DNA from: Mastigias papua
Lineage: Eukaryota > Cnidaria > Scyphozoa > Rhizostomeae > Mastigiidae
NCBI GenBank assembly: GCA_964019165.1
Contig: OZ025280.1
Location: 9,108,428 to 9,172,427 of the forward strand
Direction: 5' to 3'
Length of the DNA stretch: 64,000 nt
The notes under the pieces are model-generated. The model had not been told where the DNA came from. It worked only from the letters and a program-made list of their open reading frames with translations, and did no database searches. Both the position numbers and the translations under genes were made by a program. Of this stretch, positions 52,605-64,000 are shown one piece after another. The first letter of the stretch is position 1; each line of letters begins with the position of its first letter.

Positions 52605-52613
52605 AAAAAAAAA
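52605..52613 (+). repeat. A9 tract in M140
   Basis: TTAGT is followed by nine A where the consensus has TGTAAAAAC, lengthening the unit to 378 bp. Copied in M156 at 58616-58624. Confidence 0.85.
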
Positions 52614-53109
52614 CAAAGACTAACGCTCATTTGACTACGAAACATTGTCTAAACTACTGGTATCAGTGTAACTGTAGATGTTAAAGTCGTTTAGTGCCTT
52701 AGATTGACACACTTCCACTCAATGTCAAACATACAAAAGTATATGCACATGTATGTTGTTATAGCTTGCAATGGGCCTAAACTGCATAAGTGAGCAAACA
52801 CTGACAATACAGCAACCAATACAGATCTAATGGTGATACGATATTATAATTGCTCGATTGACGCAAAGATGTGTTTAGATTATGGTTTTGAACTATGCAA
52901 CACGTTATTATAGTCAAATGTAGCACTTACATAGTATAGTCAGTTTTGGTACATGTAAAGCACTTTAAAGCTGTATTTAGTGTAAAAACAAAGACTAACG
53001 CTCATTTGACTACGAAACATTGTCTAAACTACTGGTATCAGTGTAACTGTAGATGTTAAAGTCGTTTAGTGCCTGAGATTGACACACTTCCACTCAATGT
53101 CAAACATAC

Positions 53110-53487
53110 AACAGTATATGCACATGTATGTTGTTATAGCTTGCAATGGGTCTAAACTGCATAAGTGAGCAAACACTGACAATACTGCAACCAATACAGA
53201 TCTAAGAGTGATACGATATTATAAATGCTCGATTGACTGCCAAGATGTGCTTAGATTATGGCTTGGAACTATGGAACATGTTATTATAGTGAAATGTAGC
53301 ACTTGCATAGTATTGTCAGCCTTGGTACATGTAAAGCACTGTAAAGCTGTATTTAGTGTAAAAACAAAGACTAACGCTCATTTGACTACGAAACATTTTT
53401 TCTAAACTACTGGTATCAGTGTAACTATAGAAGTTAAAGTCGTTTAGTGCCTTAGATTGACACACTTCCACTCAATGTCAAACATAC
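53110..53487. repeat. M142, diverged 378-bp monomer
   Basis: Carries many private changes: GGGTCTAAAC, ATACTGCAAC, CTAAGAGTG, GACTGCCAAG, GGAACTATGGAACATG, CACTTGCATAG, CAGCCTTGG, and a T6 run (53396-53401) adding two bases. These changes open a 65-codon plus-strand frame that I judge accidental. Its HOR copy is M158. Confidence 0.85.
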
Positions 53488-53665
53488 AACAGTATATGCA
53501 CATGTATGTTGTTATAGCTTGCAATGGGCCTAAACTGCATAAGTGAGCAAACACTGACAATACAGCAACCAATACAGATCTAATGGTGATACGATATTAT
53601 AAATGCTCGATTGACAGCAAAGATGTGTTTAGATTATGGTTTTGAAGTATACAACACGTTATTAT

Positions 53666-54728
53666 AGTCAAATGTAGCACTTACATAGTATAGTCAGTTT
53701 TGGTACATGTAAAGCACTTTAAAGCTGTAGTTGGTGTAAAAACAAAGACTAACGCTCATTTGACTACGAAACATTGTCTAAACTACTGGTATCAGTGTAA
53801 CTGTAGATGTTAAAGTCGTTTAGTGCCTTAGATTGACACACTTCCACTCAATGTCAAACATACAACAGTATATGCACATGTATGTTGTTATAGCTTGCAA
53901 TAGGCCTAAACTGCATAAGTGAGCAATCACTGACAATACAGCAACCAATACAGATCTAATGGTGATACGATATTATAAATACTCCATTGACAGCAAATAT
54001 GTGTTTAGATTATGGTTTTGAACTATGCAACACGTTATTATAGTCAAATGTAGCACTTACATAGTATAGTCAGTTTTGGTACATGTAAAGCACTTTAAAG
54101 CTGTAGTTAGTGTAAAAACAAAGACTAACGCTCATTTGACTACGAAACATTGTCTAAACTACTGGTATCAGTGTAACTGTAGATGTTAAAGTCGTTTAGT
54201 GCCTTAGATTGACACACTTCCACTCAATGTCAAACATACAACAGTATATGCACATGTATGTTGTTATAGCTTGCAATGGGCCTAAACTGCATAAGTGAGC
54301 AAACACTGACAATACAGCAACCAATACAGATCTAATGGTGATACGATATTATGTATACCCAACTGACAGCAAAGATGTGTTTAGATTATGGTTTTGAACT
54401 ATCCAACACGTTATTATAGTCAAATGTAGCACTTACAAAGTATAGTCAGTTTTGGTACATGTAAAGCACGTTAAAGCTGTAGTTAGTGTTAAAACAACGA
54501 CTAGCGCTCATTTGACTACGAAACATTGTCTAAACTATTGGTATCTATGTAACTATAGATGTTAAAGTCGTTTAGTGCCTTAGATTGACACACTTCCACT
54601 CAATGTCAAACATACAACAGTATATGCACATGTATGTTGTTATAGCTTGCAATAGGCCTAAACTGCATAAGTGAGCAAACACTGACAATACAGCAACCAA
54701 TACAGATCTAATGGTGATACGATATTAC
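53666..54728. repeat. 1.06-kb segment shared with 49,160-50,222 (right copy)
   Basis: Partner of the left copy at +4,506 bp. It directly follows the 2.44-kb block, so M143 is a joint: its first half belongs to the block shared with M159, and its second half to the segment shared with M131. Confidence 0.8.
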
Positions 54729-56119
54729 AAATACTCCATTGACAGCAAATATGTGTTTAGATTATGGTTTTGAACTATGCAACACGTTATTATAGTCAAA
54801 TGTAGCACTTACATAGTATAGTCAGTTTTGGTACATGTAAAGCACTTTAAAGCTGTAGTTAGTGTAAAAACAAAGACTAACGCTTATTTGACTACGAAAC
54901 ATTGTCTAAACTACTGGTATCAGTGTAACTGTAGATGTTAAAGTCGTTTAGTGCCTTAGATTGACACACTTCCACTCAATGTCAAACATACAACAGTATA
55001 TGCACATGTATGTTGTTATAGCTTGCAATGGGCCTAAACTGCATAAGTGAGCAAACACTGACAATACAGCAACCAATACAGATGTAATGGTGATACGATA
55101 TTATAAATACTCCATTGACAGCAAAGATGTGTTTTGATTATGGTTTTGAACTATGCAACAAGTTATTATAGTCAAATGTAGCACTTACATAGTATAGACA
55201 ATTTTGGTACATGTAAAGCACTTTAACGCTGTAGTTAGTGTTAAAGCAAAGGCGAACGCTCATTTGACTACGAAACATTGTCTAAACTACTGGTATCAGT
55301 GTAACTGTAGATGTTAAAGTCGATTAGTGCCTTAGATTGACACACTTCCACTCAATGTCAAACATACAACAGTATATGCACATGTATGTTGTTATAGCTT
55401 GCAATGGGCCTAAACTGCATAAGTGAGCAAACACTGACAATACAGCAACCAATACAGATCTAATGGTGATACGATATTATAAATACTCCATTGACAGCAA
55501 AGATGTGTTTAGATTATGGTTTTGAACTACGCAACACGTTATTATAGTCAAATGTAGCACTTACATAGTATAGTCAGTTTTGGTACGTGTACAGCACTTT
55601 AAAGCTGTATTTAGTGTAAAAACAAAGACTAACGCTCATTTGACTACGAAACATTGTCTAAACTACTGGTATCAATGTAACTATAGATGTTAAAGTCGTT
55701 TAGTGCCTTAGATTGACACACTTCCACTCAATGTCAAACATACAACAGTATATGCACATGTATGTTGTTATAGCTTGCAATGGGCCTAAACTGCATAAGT
55801 GAGCAAACACTGACAATACAGCAACCAATACAGATCTAATGGTGATACGATATTATAAATACTCCATTGACAGCAAAGATGTGTTTAGATTATGGTTTTG
55901 AACTATGCAACAAGTTATTATAGTCAAATGTAGCACTTACATAGTATAGTCAATTTTGGTACATGTAAAGCACTTTAAAGCTGTAGTTAGTGTTAAAGCA
56001 AAGGCGAACGCTCATTTGACTACGAAACATTGTCTAAACTACTGGTATCAGTGTAACTGTAGATGTTAAAGTCGATTAGTGCCTTAGATTGACACACTTC
56101 CACTCAATGTCAAACATAC

Positions 56120-56496
56120 AACAGTATATGCACATGTATGTTGTTATAGCTTGCAATGGGCCTAAACTGCATAAGTGAGCAATCACTGACAATACAGCAA
56201 CCAATACAGATCTAATGGTGATACGATATTATAAATACTCCATTCACAGCAAAGATGTGGTTAGAATTATGGTTTTGAACTATGCAACACGTTATTATAG
56301 TCAAATGTAGCTTTTACATAGTATAGTCAGGTTTGGTACATGTAAAGCACTTTAAAGCTGTATTTAGTGTAAAAACAAAGACTAACGCTCATTTCACTAC
56401 GAAACAATGTCTAAACTACTGGTATCAGTGTAACTGTAGATGTTAAAGTCGTTTAGTGCCTTAGATTGACACACTTCCACTCAATGTCAAACATAC
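56120..56496. repeat. M150, hybrid of M137-type and M138-type monomers
   Basis: The first half has CATTCACAGC and GGTTAGAATT as in M137/M153. The second half has GTAGCTTTTACATAG, CAGGTTTGG and CATTTCACTACGAAACAATG as in M138/M154. In M137-M138 and M153-M154 these markers lie in successive units, so M150 looks like the product of an exchange that removed one unit, with the switch near positions 150-190. Confidence 0.8.
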
Positions 56497-57248
56497 AACA
56501 GTATATGCACATGTATGTTGTTATAGCTTGCAATGGGCCTAAACTGCATAAGTGAGCAAACACTGACAATACAGCAACCAATACAGATCTAATGGTGATA
56601 CGATATTATAAATACTCCATTGACAGCAAAGATGTGTTTAGATTATGGTTTTGAACTACGCAACACGTTATTATAGTCAAATGTAGCACTTACATAGTAT
56701 AGTCAGTTTTGGTACGTGTACAGCACTTTAAAGCTGTATTTAGTGTAAAAACAAAGACTAACGCTCATTTGACTACGAAACATTGTCTAAACTACTGGTA
56801 TCAATGTAACTATAGATGTTAAAGTCGTTTAGTGCCTTAGATTGACACACTTCCACTCAATGTCAAACATACAACAGTATATGCACATGTATGTTGTTAT
56901 AGCTTGCAATGGGCCTAAACTGCATAAGTGAGCAAACACTGACAATACAGCAACCAATACAGATCTAATGGTGATACGACATTATAAATACTCGATTGAC
57001 AGCAAAGATGTGATTAGATGATGGTTTTGAACTATGCAACACGTTATCATAGTAAAATGTAACACTTACATAGTATTGTCAGTGTTGGTACATGTAAAGC
57101 ACTTTAAAGCTGTATCTAGTGTAAAAACAAAGACTAACGCTCATTTGACTACGACACATTGTCTAACCTACTGGTATCAGTGTAACTGTAGATGTTAAAG
57201 TCGTTTAGTGCCTTAGAGTGACACACTTCCACTCAATATCAAACATAC

Positions 57249-59498
57249 AACAGTATATGCACATGTATGTTGTTATAGCTTGCAATGGGCCTAAACTGCA
57301 TAAGTGAGCAAACACTGACAATACAGCAACCAATACAGATCTAATGGTGATACGATATTATAAATACTCCATTCACAGCAAAGATGTGGTTAGAATTATG
57401 GTTTTGAACTATGCAACACGTTATTATAGTCAAATGTAGCACTTACATAGTATAGTCAGTTTTGGTACATGTAAAGCTGTAGTTAGTGTTAAAACAAAGG
57501 CTAACGCTCAATTGACTACGAAACATTGTCTAAACTACTGGTATCAATGTAACTCTAGATGTTAAAGTCGTTTAGTGCCTTACATTGACACACTTCCACT
57601 CAATGTCAAACATACAACAGTATATGTACATGTATGTTGTTATAGCTTGCAATGGGCCTAAACTGCATAAGTGAGCAAACACTGACAATACAGCAACCAA
57701 TACAGATCTAATGGTGATACGATAATATAAATACTCCATTGACAGCAATGATGTGTTTAGATTATTGTTTTGAACTATGCAACACGTTATTATAGTCAAA
57801 TGTAGCTTTTACATAGTATAGTCAGGTTTGGTACATGTAAAGCACTTTAAAGCTGTATTTAGTGTAAAAACAAAGACTAACGCTCATTTCACTACGAAAC
57901 AATGTCTAAACTACTGGTATCAGTGTAACTGTAGATGTTAAAGTCGTTTAGTGCCTTAGATTGACACACTTCCACTCAATGTCAAACATACAACAGTATA
58001 TGCACATGTATGTTGTTATAGCTTGCAATGGGCCTAAACTGCATAAGTGAGCAAACACTGACAATACAGCAACCAATACAGATCTAATGGTGATACGATA
58101 TTATAAATACTCCATTGACAGCAAAGATGTGTTTAGATTATGGTTTTGAACTACGCAACACGTTATTATAGTCAAATGTAGCACTTACATAGTATAGTCA
58201 GTTTTGGTACGTGTACAGCACTTTAAAGCTGTATTTAGTGTAAAAACAAAGACTAACGCTCATTTGACTACGAAACATTGTCTAAACTACTGGTATCAAT
58301 GTAACTATAGATGTTAAAGTCGTTTAGTGCCTTAGATTGACACACTTCCACTCAATGTCAAACATAAAACAGTATATGCACATGTATGTTGTTATAGCTT
58401 GCAATGGGCCTAAACTGCATAAGTGAGCAAACACTGACAATACAGCAACCAATACAGATCTAATGGTGATACGATTTTATAAATACTCCACTGACAGCAA
58501 AGATGTGTTTAGATTATGGTTTTGAACTATGCAACACGTTATTATAGTCAAATGTAGCACTTACATAGAATAGTCAGTTTTGGTACATGTAAAGCACTTT
58601 ACAGCTGTAGTTAGTAAAAAAAAACAAAGACTAACGCTCATTTGACTACGAAACATTGTCTAAACTACTGGTATCAGTGTAACTGTAGATGTTAAAGTCG
58701 TTTAGTGCCTTAGATTGACACACTTCCACTCAATGTCAAACATACAAAAGTATATGCACATGTATGTTGTTATAGCTTGCAATGGGCCTAAACTGCATAA
58801 GTGAGCAAACACTGACAATACAGCAACCAATACAGATCTAATGGTGATACGATATTATAATTGCTCGATTGACGCAAAGATGTGTTTAGATTATGGTTTT
58901 GAACTATGCAACACGTTATTATAGTCAAATGTAGCACTTACATAGTATAGTCAGTTTTGGTACATGTAAAGCACTTTAAAGCTGTATTTAGTGTAAAAAC
59001 AAAGACTAACGCTCATTTGACTACGAAACATTGTCTAAACTACTGGTATCAGTGTAACTGTAGATGTTAAAGTCGTTTAGTGCCTGAGATTGACACACTT
59101 CCACTCAATGTCAAACATACAACAGTATATGCACATGTATGTTGTTATAGCTTGCAATGGGTCTAAACTGCATAAGTGAGCAAACACTGACAATACTGCA
59201 ACCAATACAGATCTAAGAGTGATACGATATTATAAATGCTCGATTGACTGCCAAGATGTGCTTAGATTATGGTTTGGAACTATGGAACATGTTATTATAG
59301 TGAAATGTAGCACTTGCATAGTATTGTCAGCCTTGGTACATGTAAAGCACTGTAAAGCTGTATTTAGTGTAAAAACAAAGACTAACGCTCATTTGACTAC
59401 GAAACATTTTTTCTAAACTACTGGTATCAGTGTAACTATAGAAGTTAAAGTCGTTTAGTGCCTTAGATTGACACACTTCCACTCAATGTCAAACATAC
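57249..59498. repeat. Monomers M153-M158, right copy of the 2.44-kb block
   Basis: Units start at 57249, 57616, 57992, 58368, 58746 and 59121, with lengths 367, 376, 376, 378, 375 and 378. This is the same unusual series as M137-M142. Matching odd lengths in the same order show one duplication event rather than repeated mutation. Identity runs into M159 and stops at CAGTTTTGG versus CACTTTTGG near 59,708. Confidence 0.92.
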
Positions 59499-60250
59499 AA
59501 CAGTATATGCACATGTATGTTGTTATAGCTTGCAATGGGCCTAAACTGCATAAGTGAGCAAACACTGACAATACAGCAACCAATACAGATCTAATGGTGA
59601 TACGATATTATAAATGCTCGATTGACAGCAAAGATGTGTTTAGATTATGGTTTTGAAGTATACAACACGTTATTATAGTCAAATGTAGCACTTACATAGT
59701 ATAGTCACTTTTGGTACATGTAAAGCATCTTCAAGCTGTAGTTAGTGTAAAAACAAAGACTAACCCTCATCTGACTACGAAACATTGTCTAAACTACTGG
59801 TATCAGTGTAACTGTAGATGTTAAAGTCGTTTAGTGCCTTAGATTGACACACTTCCACTCGATGTCAAACATACAACAGTATATGCACATGTATGTTGTT
59901 ATAGCTTGCAATGGGCCTAAACTGCATAAGTGAGCAAACACTGACAATACAGCAACCAATACAGATCTAATGGTGATACGATATTATAAATGCTCGATTG
60001 ACAGCAACGATGCGGTTAGATTATGGTTTTGAACTATGCAACACGTTATTATCGTCAAATGTAGCACTTATATAGTATTGTCAGTTTTGGTACATGTAAA
60101 GCACTTTAAAGCTGTATTTAGTGTAAAAACAAAGACTAACGCTCATTTGACTACGAAACATTGTCTAAACTACTGGTATCAATGTAACTATAGATGTTAA
60201 AGTCGTTTAGTGCCTTAGATTGACACACTTCCACTCAATGTCAAACATAC

Positions 60251-61002
60251 AACAGTATATGCACATGTATGTTGTTATAGCTTGCAATGGGCCTAAACTG
60301 CATAAGTGAGCAAACACTGACAATACAGCAACCAATACAGATCTAATGGTGATACGACATTATAAATACTCGATTGACAGCAAAGATGTGATTAGATGAT
60401 GGTTTTGAACTATGCAACACGTTATCATAGTAAAATGTAACACTTACATAGTATTGTCAGTGTTGGTACATGTAAAGCACTTTAAAGCTGTATCTAGTGT
60501 AAAAACAAAGACTAACGCTCATTTGACTACGACACATTGTCTAACCTACTGGTATCAGTGTAACTGTAGATGTTAAAGTCGTTTAGTGCCTTAGAGTGAC
60601 ACACTTCCACTCAATATCAAACATACAACAGTATATGCACATGTATGTTGTTATAGCTTGCAATGGGCCTAAACTGCATAAGTGAGCAAACACTGACAAT
60701 ACAGCAACCAATACAGATCTAATGGTGATACGACATTATAAATACTCCATTGACAGCAAAGATGTGATTAGATGATGGTGTTGAACTATGCAACACGTTA
60801 TCATAGTAAAATGTAACACTTACATAGTATTGTCAGTGTTGGTACATGTAAAGCACTTTAAAGCTGTATCTAGTGTAAAAACAAAGACTAACGCTCATTT
60901 GACCACGACACATTGTCTAACCTACTGGTATCAGTGTAACTGTAGATGTTAAAGTCGTTTAGTGCCTTAGAGTGACACACTTCCACTCAATGTCAAACAT
61001 AC
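60251..61002. repeat. Diverged subfamily pair M161-M162
   Basis: Shared markers are GACATTATAAAT, GTGATTAGATGATGG, CGTTATCATAGTAAAATG, TATTGTCAGTGTTGG, GTATCTAGTG, GACACATTGTCTAACC and TTAGAGTGACAC. There are roughly a dozen or more differences from the consensus, in fixed combination. M162 adds GATGGTGTTG and TTGACCACG. The same family occurs at M152 (56873-57248) and M168-M169 (62881-63632). Confidence 0.85.
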
Positions 61003-61378
61003 AACAGTATATGCACATGTATGTTGTTATAGCTTGCAATGGGCCTAAACTGCATAAGTGAGGAAACACTGACAATACAGCAACCAATACAGATCTAATG
61101 GTGATACGATATTATACATGCTCGATTGACAGCAAAGATGTGGTTAGATTATGGTTTTGAACTACGCAACACGTTATTATAGTCAAATGTAGCACTTACA
61201 TAGTATAGTCAGTTTTGGTACATGAAAAGCACTTTAAAGCTGTATTTAGTGTACAAACAAAGACTAACGCTCATTTGACTACGAAACATTGTCTAAACTA
61301 CTGGTATCAGTGTAACTATAGAAGTTAAAGTCGTTTAGTGCCTTAGATTGACACACTTCCACTCAATGTCAAACATAC

Positions 61379-62880
61379 AACAGTATATGCACATGTATGT
61401 TGTTATAGCTTGCAATGGGCCTAAACTGCATAAGTGAGCAAACACTGACAATACAGCAACCAATACAGATCTAATGATGATACGATTTTATAATTGCTCG
61501 ATTGACGCAAAGATGTGCTTAGATTATGGTTTTGAACTATGCAACACGTTATTATAGTCAAATGTAGCACTTACATAGTATAGTCACTTTTGGTACATGT
61601 AAAGCATTTTCAAGCTGTAGTTAGTGTAAAAACAAAGACTAACCCTCATTTGACTACGAAACATTGTCTAAACTACTGGTATCAGTGTAACTGTAGATGT
61701 TAAAGTCGTTTAGTGCCTTAGATTGACACACTTCCACTCGATGTCAAACATACAACAGTATATGCACATGTATGTTGTTATAGCTTGCAATGGGCCTAAA
61801 CTGCATAAGTGAGCAAACACTGACAATACAGCAACCAATACAGATCTAATGGTGATACGATATTATAAATGCGCGATTGACAGCAAAGATGTGGTTAGAT
61901 TATGGTTTTGAACTATGCAACACGTTATTATAGTCAAATGTAGCACTTACATAGTATTGTCAGTTTTGGTACATGTAAAGCACTTTAAAGCTGTATTTAG
62001 TGTAAAAACAAAGACTAACGCTGATTTGACTACGAAACATTGTCTGAACTACTGGTATCAATGTAACTATAGATGTTAAAGTCGTTTAGTGCCTTAGATT
62101 GACACACTTCCACTCAATGTCAAACATACAACAGTATATGCACATGTATGTTGTTATAGCTTGCAATGGGCCTAAACTGCATAAGTGAGCAAACACTGAC
62201 AATACAGCAACCAATACAGATCTAATGATGATACGATTTTATAATTGCTCGATTGACGCAAAGATGTGCTTAGATTATGGTTTTGAACTATGCAACACGT
62301 TATTATAGTCAAATGTAGCACTTACATAGTATAGTCACTTTTGGTACATGTAAAGCATTTTCAAGCTGTAGTTAGTGTAAAAACAAAGACTAACCCTCAT
62401 TTGACTACGAAACATTGTCTAAACTACTGGTATCAGTGTAACTGTAGATGTTAAAGTCGTTTAGTGCCTTAGATTGACACACTTCCACTCGATGTCAAAC
62501 ATACAACAGTATATGCACATGTATGTTGTTATAGCTTGCAATGGGCCTAAACTGCATAAGTGAGCAAACACTGACAATACAGCAACCAATACAGATCTAA
62601 TGGTGATACGATATTATAAATGCGCGATTGACAGCAAAGATGTGGTTAGATTATGGTTTTGAACTATGCAACACGTTATTATAGTCAAATGTAGCACTTA
62701 CATAGTATTGTCAGTTTTGGTACATGTAAAGCACTTTAAAGCTGTATTTAGTGTAAAAACAAAGACTAACGCTCATTTGACTACGAAACATTGTCTGAAC
62801 TACTGGTATCAATGTAACTATAGATGTTAAAGTCGTTTAGTGCCTTAGATTGACACACTTCCACTCAATGTCAAACATAC
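61379..62880. repeat. Tandem dimer duplication M164-M165 / M166-M167 (2 x 751 bp)
   Basis: 61379-62129 and 62130-62880 carry the same pair: a 375-bp unit with ATGATGATACG and ATAATTGCTCG, then a unit with AAATGCGCG and GTCTGAAC. The only difference seen is G at 62023 (CGCTGATTTG) against C in the second copy. Confidence 0.88.
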
Positions 62881-63632
62881 AACAGTATATGCACATGTAT
62901 GTTGTTATAGCTTGCAATGGGCCTAAACTGCATAAGTGAGCAAACACTGACAATACAGCAACCAATACAGATCTAATGGTGATACGACATTATAAATACT
63001 CCATTGACAGCAAAGATGTGATTAGATGATGGTTTTGAACTATGCAACACGTTATCATAGTAAAATGTAACACTTACATAGTATTGTCAGTGTTGGTACA
63101 TGTAAAGCACTTTAAAGCTGTATCTAGTGTAAAAACAAAGACTAACGCTCATTTGACTACGACACATTGTCTAACCTACTGGTATCAGTGTAACTGTAGA
63201 TGTTAAAGTCGTTTAGTGCCTTAGAGTGACACACTTCCACTCTATATCAAACATACAACAGTATATGCACATGTATGTTGTTATAGCTTGCAATGGGCCT
63301 AAACTGCATAAGTGAGCAAACACTGACAATACAGCAACCAATACAGATCTAATGGTGATACAACATTATAAATACTCCATTGACAGCAAAGATGTGATTA
63401 GATGATGGTGTTGAACTATGCAACACGTTATCATAGTAAAATGTAACACTTACATAGTATTGTCAGTGTTGGTACATGTAAAGCACTTTAAAGCTGTATC
63501 TAGTGTAAAAACAAAGACTAACGCTCATTTGACCACGACACATTGTCTAACCTACTGGTATCAGTGTAACTGTAGATGTTAAAGTCGTTTAGTGCCTTAG
63601 AGTGACACACTTCCACTCAATGTCAAACATAC
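62881..63632. repeat. Diverged subfamily pair M168-M169
   Basis: Copy of M161-M162 at +2,630 bp. Differences seen are CTCCATTG for CTCGATTG, CTCTATATC for CTCAATATC, and ATACAACATT for ATACGACATT. Confidence 0.85.
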
Positions 63633-64000
63633 AACAGTATATGCACATGTATGTTGTTATAGCTTGCAATGGGCCTAAACTGCATAAGTGAGCAAACACT
63701 GACAATACAGCAACCAATACAGATCTAATGGTGATACGATATTATAAATACTCCATTAACAGCAAAGATGTGTTTAGATTATGTTTTTGAACTATGCAAC
63801 ACGTTATCATAGTAAAATGTAACACTTACATAGTATTGTCAGTGTTGGTACATGTAAAGCACTTTAAAGCTGTATTTAGTGTAAAAACAAAGACTAACGC
63901 TTATTTGAATACGAAACATTGTCTAAACTACTGGTATTATTGTAACTGTAGATGTTAAAGTCGTTTAGTGCCTTAGATTGACACACTTCTACTCAATGTC
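63633..64000. repeat. M170, partial hybrid monomer at the window end
   Basis: Starts consensus-like, switches to the diverged family in the middle (CGTTATCATAGTAAAATG, TATTGTCAGTGTTGG), then returns to a consensus-like end with private changes (CTTATTTGAATACG, GGTATTATTG, CTTCTACTC). It ends at unit position 368 only because the window stops. Confidence 0.8.

Larger units (their letters stand above)
51253..53696. repeat. 2.44-kb duplicated block, left copy
   Basis: Matches 57264-59707 at a constant 6,011-bp offset with about four differences seen: CTCATTTGAC/CTCAATTGAC in M137/M153, CATACAACAG/CATAAAACAG before M140/M156, TTAAAGCTG/TTACAGCTG in M140/M156 and ATGGCTTGG/ATGGTTTGG in M142/M158. 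It includes the 10-bp deletion, the A9 tract, the single-base deletion of M141 and the T6 tract, all conserved in both copies. Confidence 0.9.
51238..57248. repeat. Monomers M137-M152, 16-unit stretch (6,011 bp)
   Basis: Units start at 51238, 51605, 51981, 52357, 52735, 53110, 53488, 53864, 54240, 54616, 54992, 55368, 55744, 56120, 56497 and 56873. The first 6.5 units recur 6,011 bp downstream. M139, M148 and M151 are the same type (GAACTACGCAAC, GTGTACAGC). M147 and M149 share CAACAAGTTATT and TTAAAGCAAAGGCG. M146 joins an AAATATG-type first half to a CGCTTATTTG-type second half like that of M136. M152 is the first member of the diverged ACATTATAAAT family. Confidence 0.82.
1..64000. repeat. 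Satellite DNA array, 376-bp monomer, 170 tandem copies
   Basis: One motif set recurs head to tail from the first base to the last: AACAGTATATGCACATG at unit position 1, GCAATGGGCCTAAACTGC near 34, CAACCAATACAGATCT near 79, CAACACGTTATTATAG near 165, GGTACATGTAAAGC near 215, CTCATTTGACTACGAAAC near 268 and TTAGATTGACACACTTCC near 341. Start-to-start spacing is 376 bp in 126 of 169 complete units. GC is about 35%. The consensus has stops in the frames examined, and its length is not a multiple of three, so it cannot be a coding repeat. A BglII site (AGATCT, positions 89-94) sits in nearly every unit, so digestion should give a 376-bp ladder. No flanking unique DNA is present, so true array length and chromosomal position are unknown. 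Nuclear eukaryotic satellite is the inference; the family is not recognised. Confidence 0.98.
59499..64000. repeat. Monomers M159-M170, including the most diverged family
   Basis: Units start at 59499, 59875, 60251, 60627, 61003, 61379, 61754, 62130, 62505, 62881, 63257 and 63633. M164-M165 repeat as M166-M167 (751 bp). M161-M162 recur as M168-M169 (+2,630 bp). M170 is cut by the window end, 8 bases short. M159, M164 and M166 share CACTTTTGG, TTCAAGCTG, CTAACCCTC and ACTCGATG. Confidence 0.85.

Noticed and set aside
53208..53405. 65-codon plus-strand frame in M142 and its copy at 59219-59416
   Set aside because: It starts at GTG. It exists only in these two copies of one diverged monomer, has no recognisable domain, and its surroundings are ordinary satellite.
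1..64000. CRISPR array or other short direct-repeat system
   Set aside because: The repeat covers the full unit with no unique spacers, the period is 376 bp, and there are no cas-like genes.

Overview
The whole 64,000-base window is one uninterrupted tandem satellite array. I count 170 head-to-tail monomers, all in the same orientation: 169 complete, and a last one cut off 8 bases before its end by the window edge. The usual unit is 376 bp. Measured from start to start, 126 of the 169 complete monomers are exactly 376 bp, 26 are 377, six are 375, four are 378, four are 364, two are 367, and one is a 502-bp rearranged composite. These lengths sum exactly to 63,632 bp, so the count is internally consistent. 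The consensus is about 35% GC by hand count. I number monomers M1 to M170, with position 1 at the AACAGTATAT that opens the window.

I find no protein-coding gene, rRNA, tRNA, transposon or CRISPR array, and no unique sequence. A 64-kb array of a roughly 0.4-kb AT-rich unit with shifting higher-order structure is typical of nuclear heterochromatic satellite (pericentromeric, centromeric or subtelomeric) in a eukaryote with a long-read assembly. I do not recognise the satellite and cannot name the lineage from the sequence.

The layout is a mosaic of higher-order repeats (HORs). M1-M8 run in a 4-monomer register. M9-M23 hold a 7-monomer, 2,632-bp tandem duplication with no difference I could see. 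M30-M35 hold a 3-monomer, 1,128-bp duplication. M36-M61 form an 8-monomer (3,008-bp) HOR whose last copy carries an inserted dimer duplication. M62-M86 are mixed types with weak order. M87-M95 hold a 1,130-bp offset duplication. M96-M111 include the one broken monomer, M102. M112-M130 carry a family with a 12-bp deletion. M131-M136 share a 1.06-kb segment with 53.7-54.7 kb. M137-M143 recur at M153-M159, 6,011 bp away. M159-M170 contain the most diverged monomer family.

The biology here is repeat turnover: unequal exchange, conversion-like hybrid monomers, small slippage indels that were then amplified with their HOR, and one end-joining-like junction. The parts most worth testing for function are a short dyad with an 18-bp alternating purine-pyrimidine tract in most monomers, the well-kept CpG sites, and the roughly dinucleosomal unit length. 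No previously undescribed gene system is visible.
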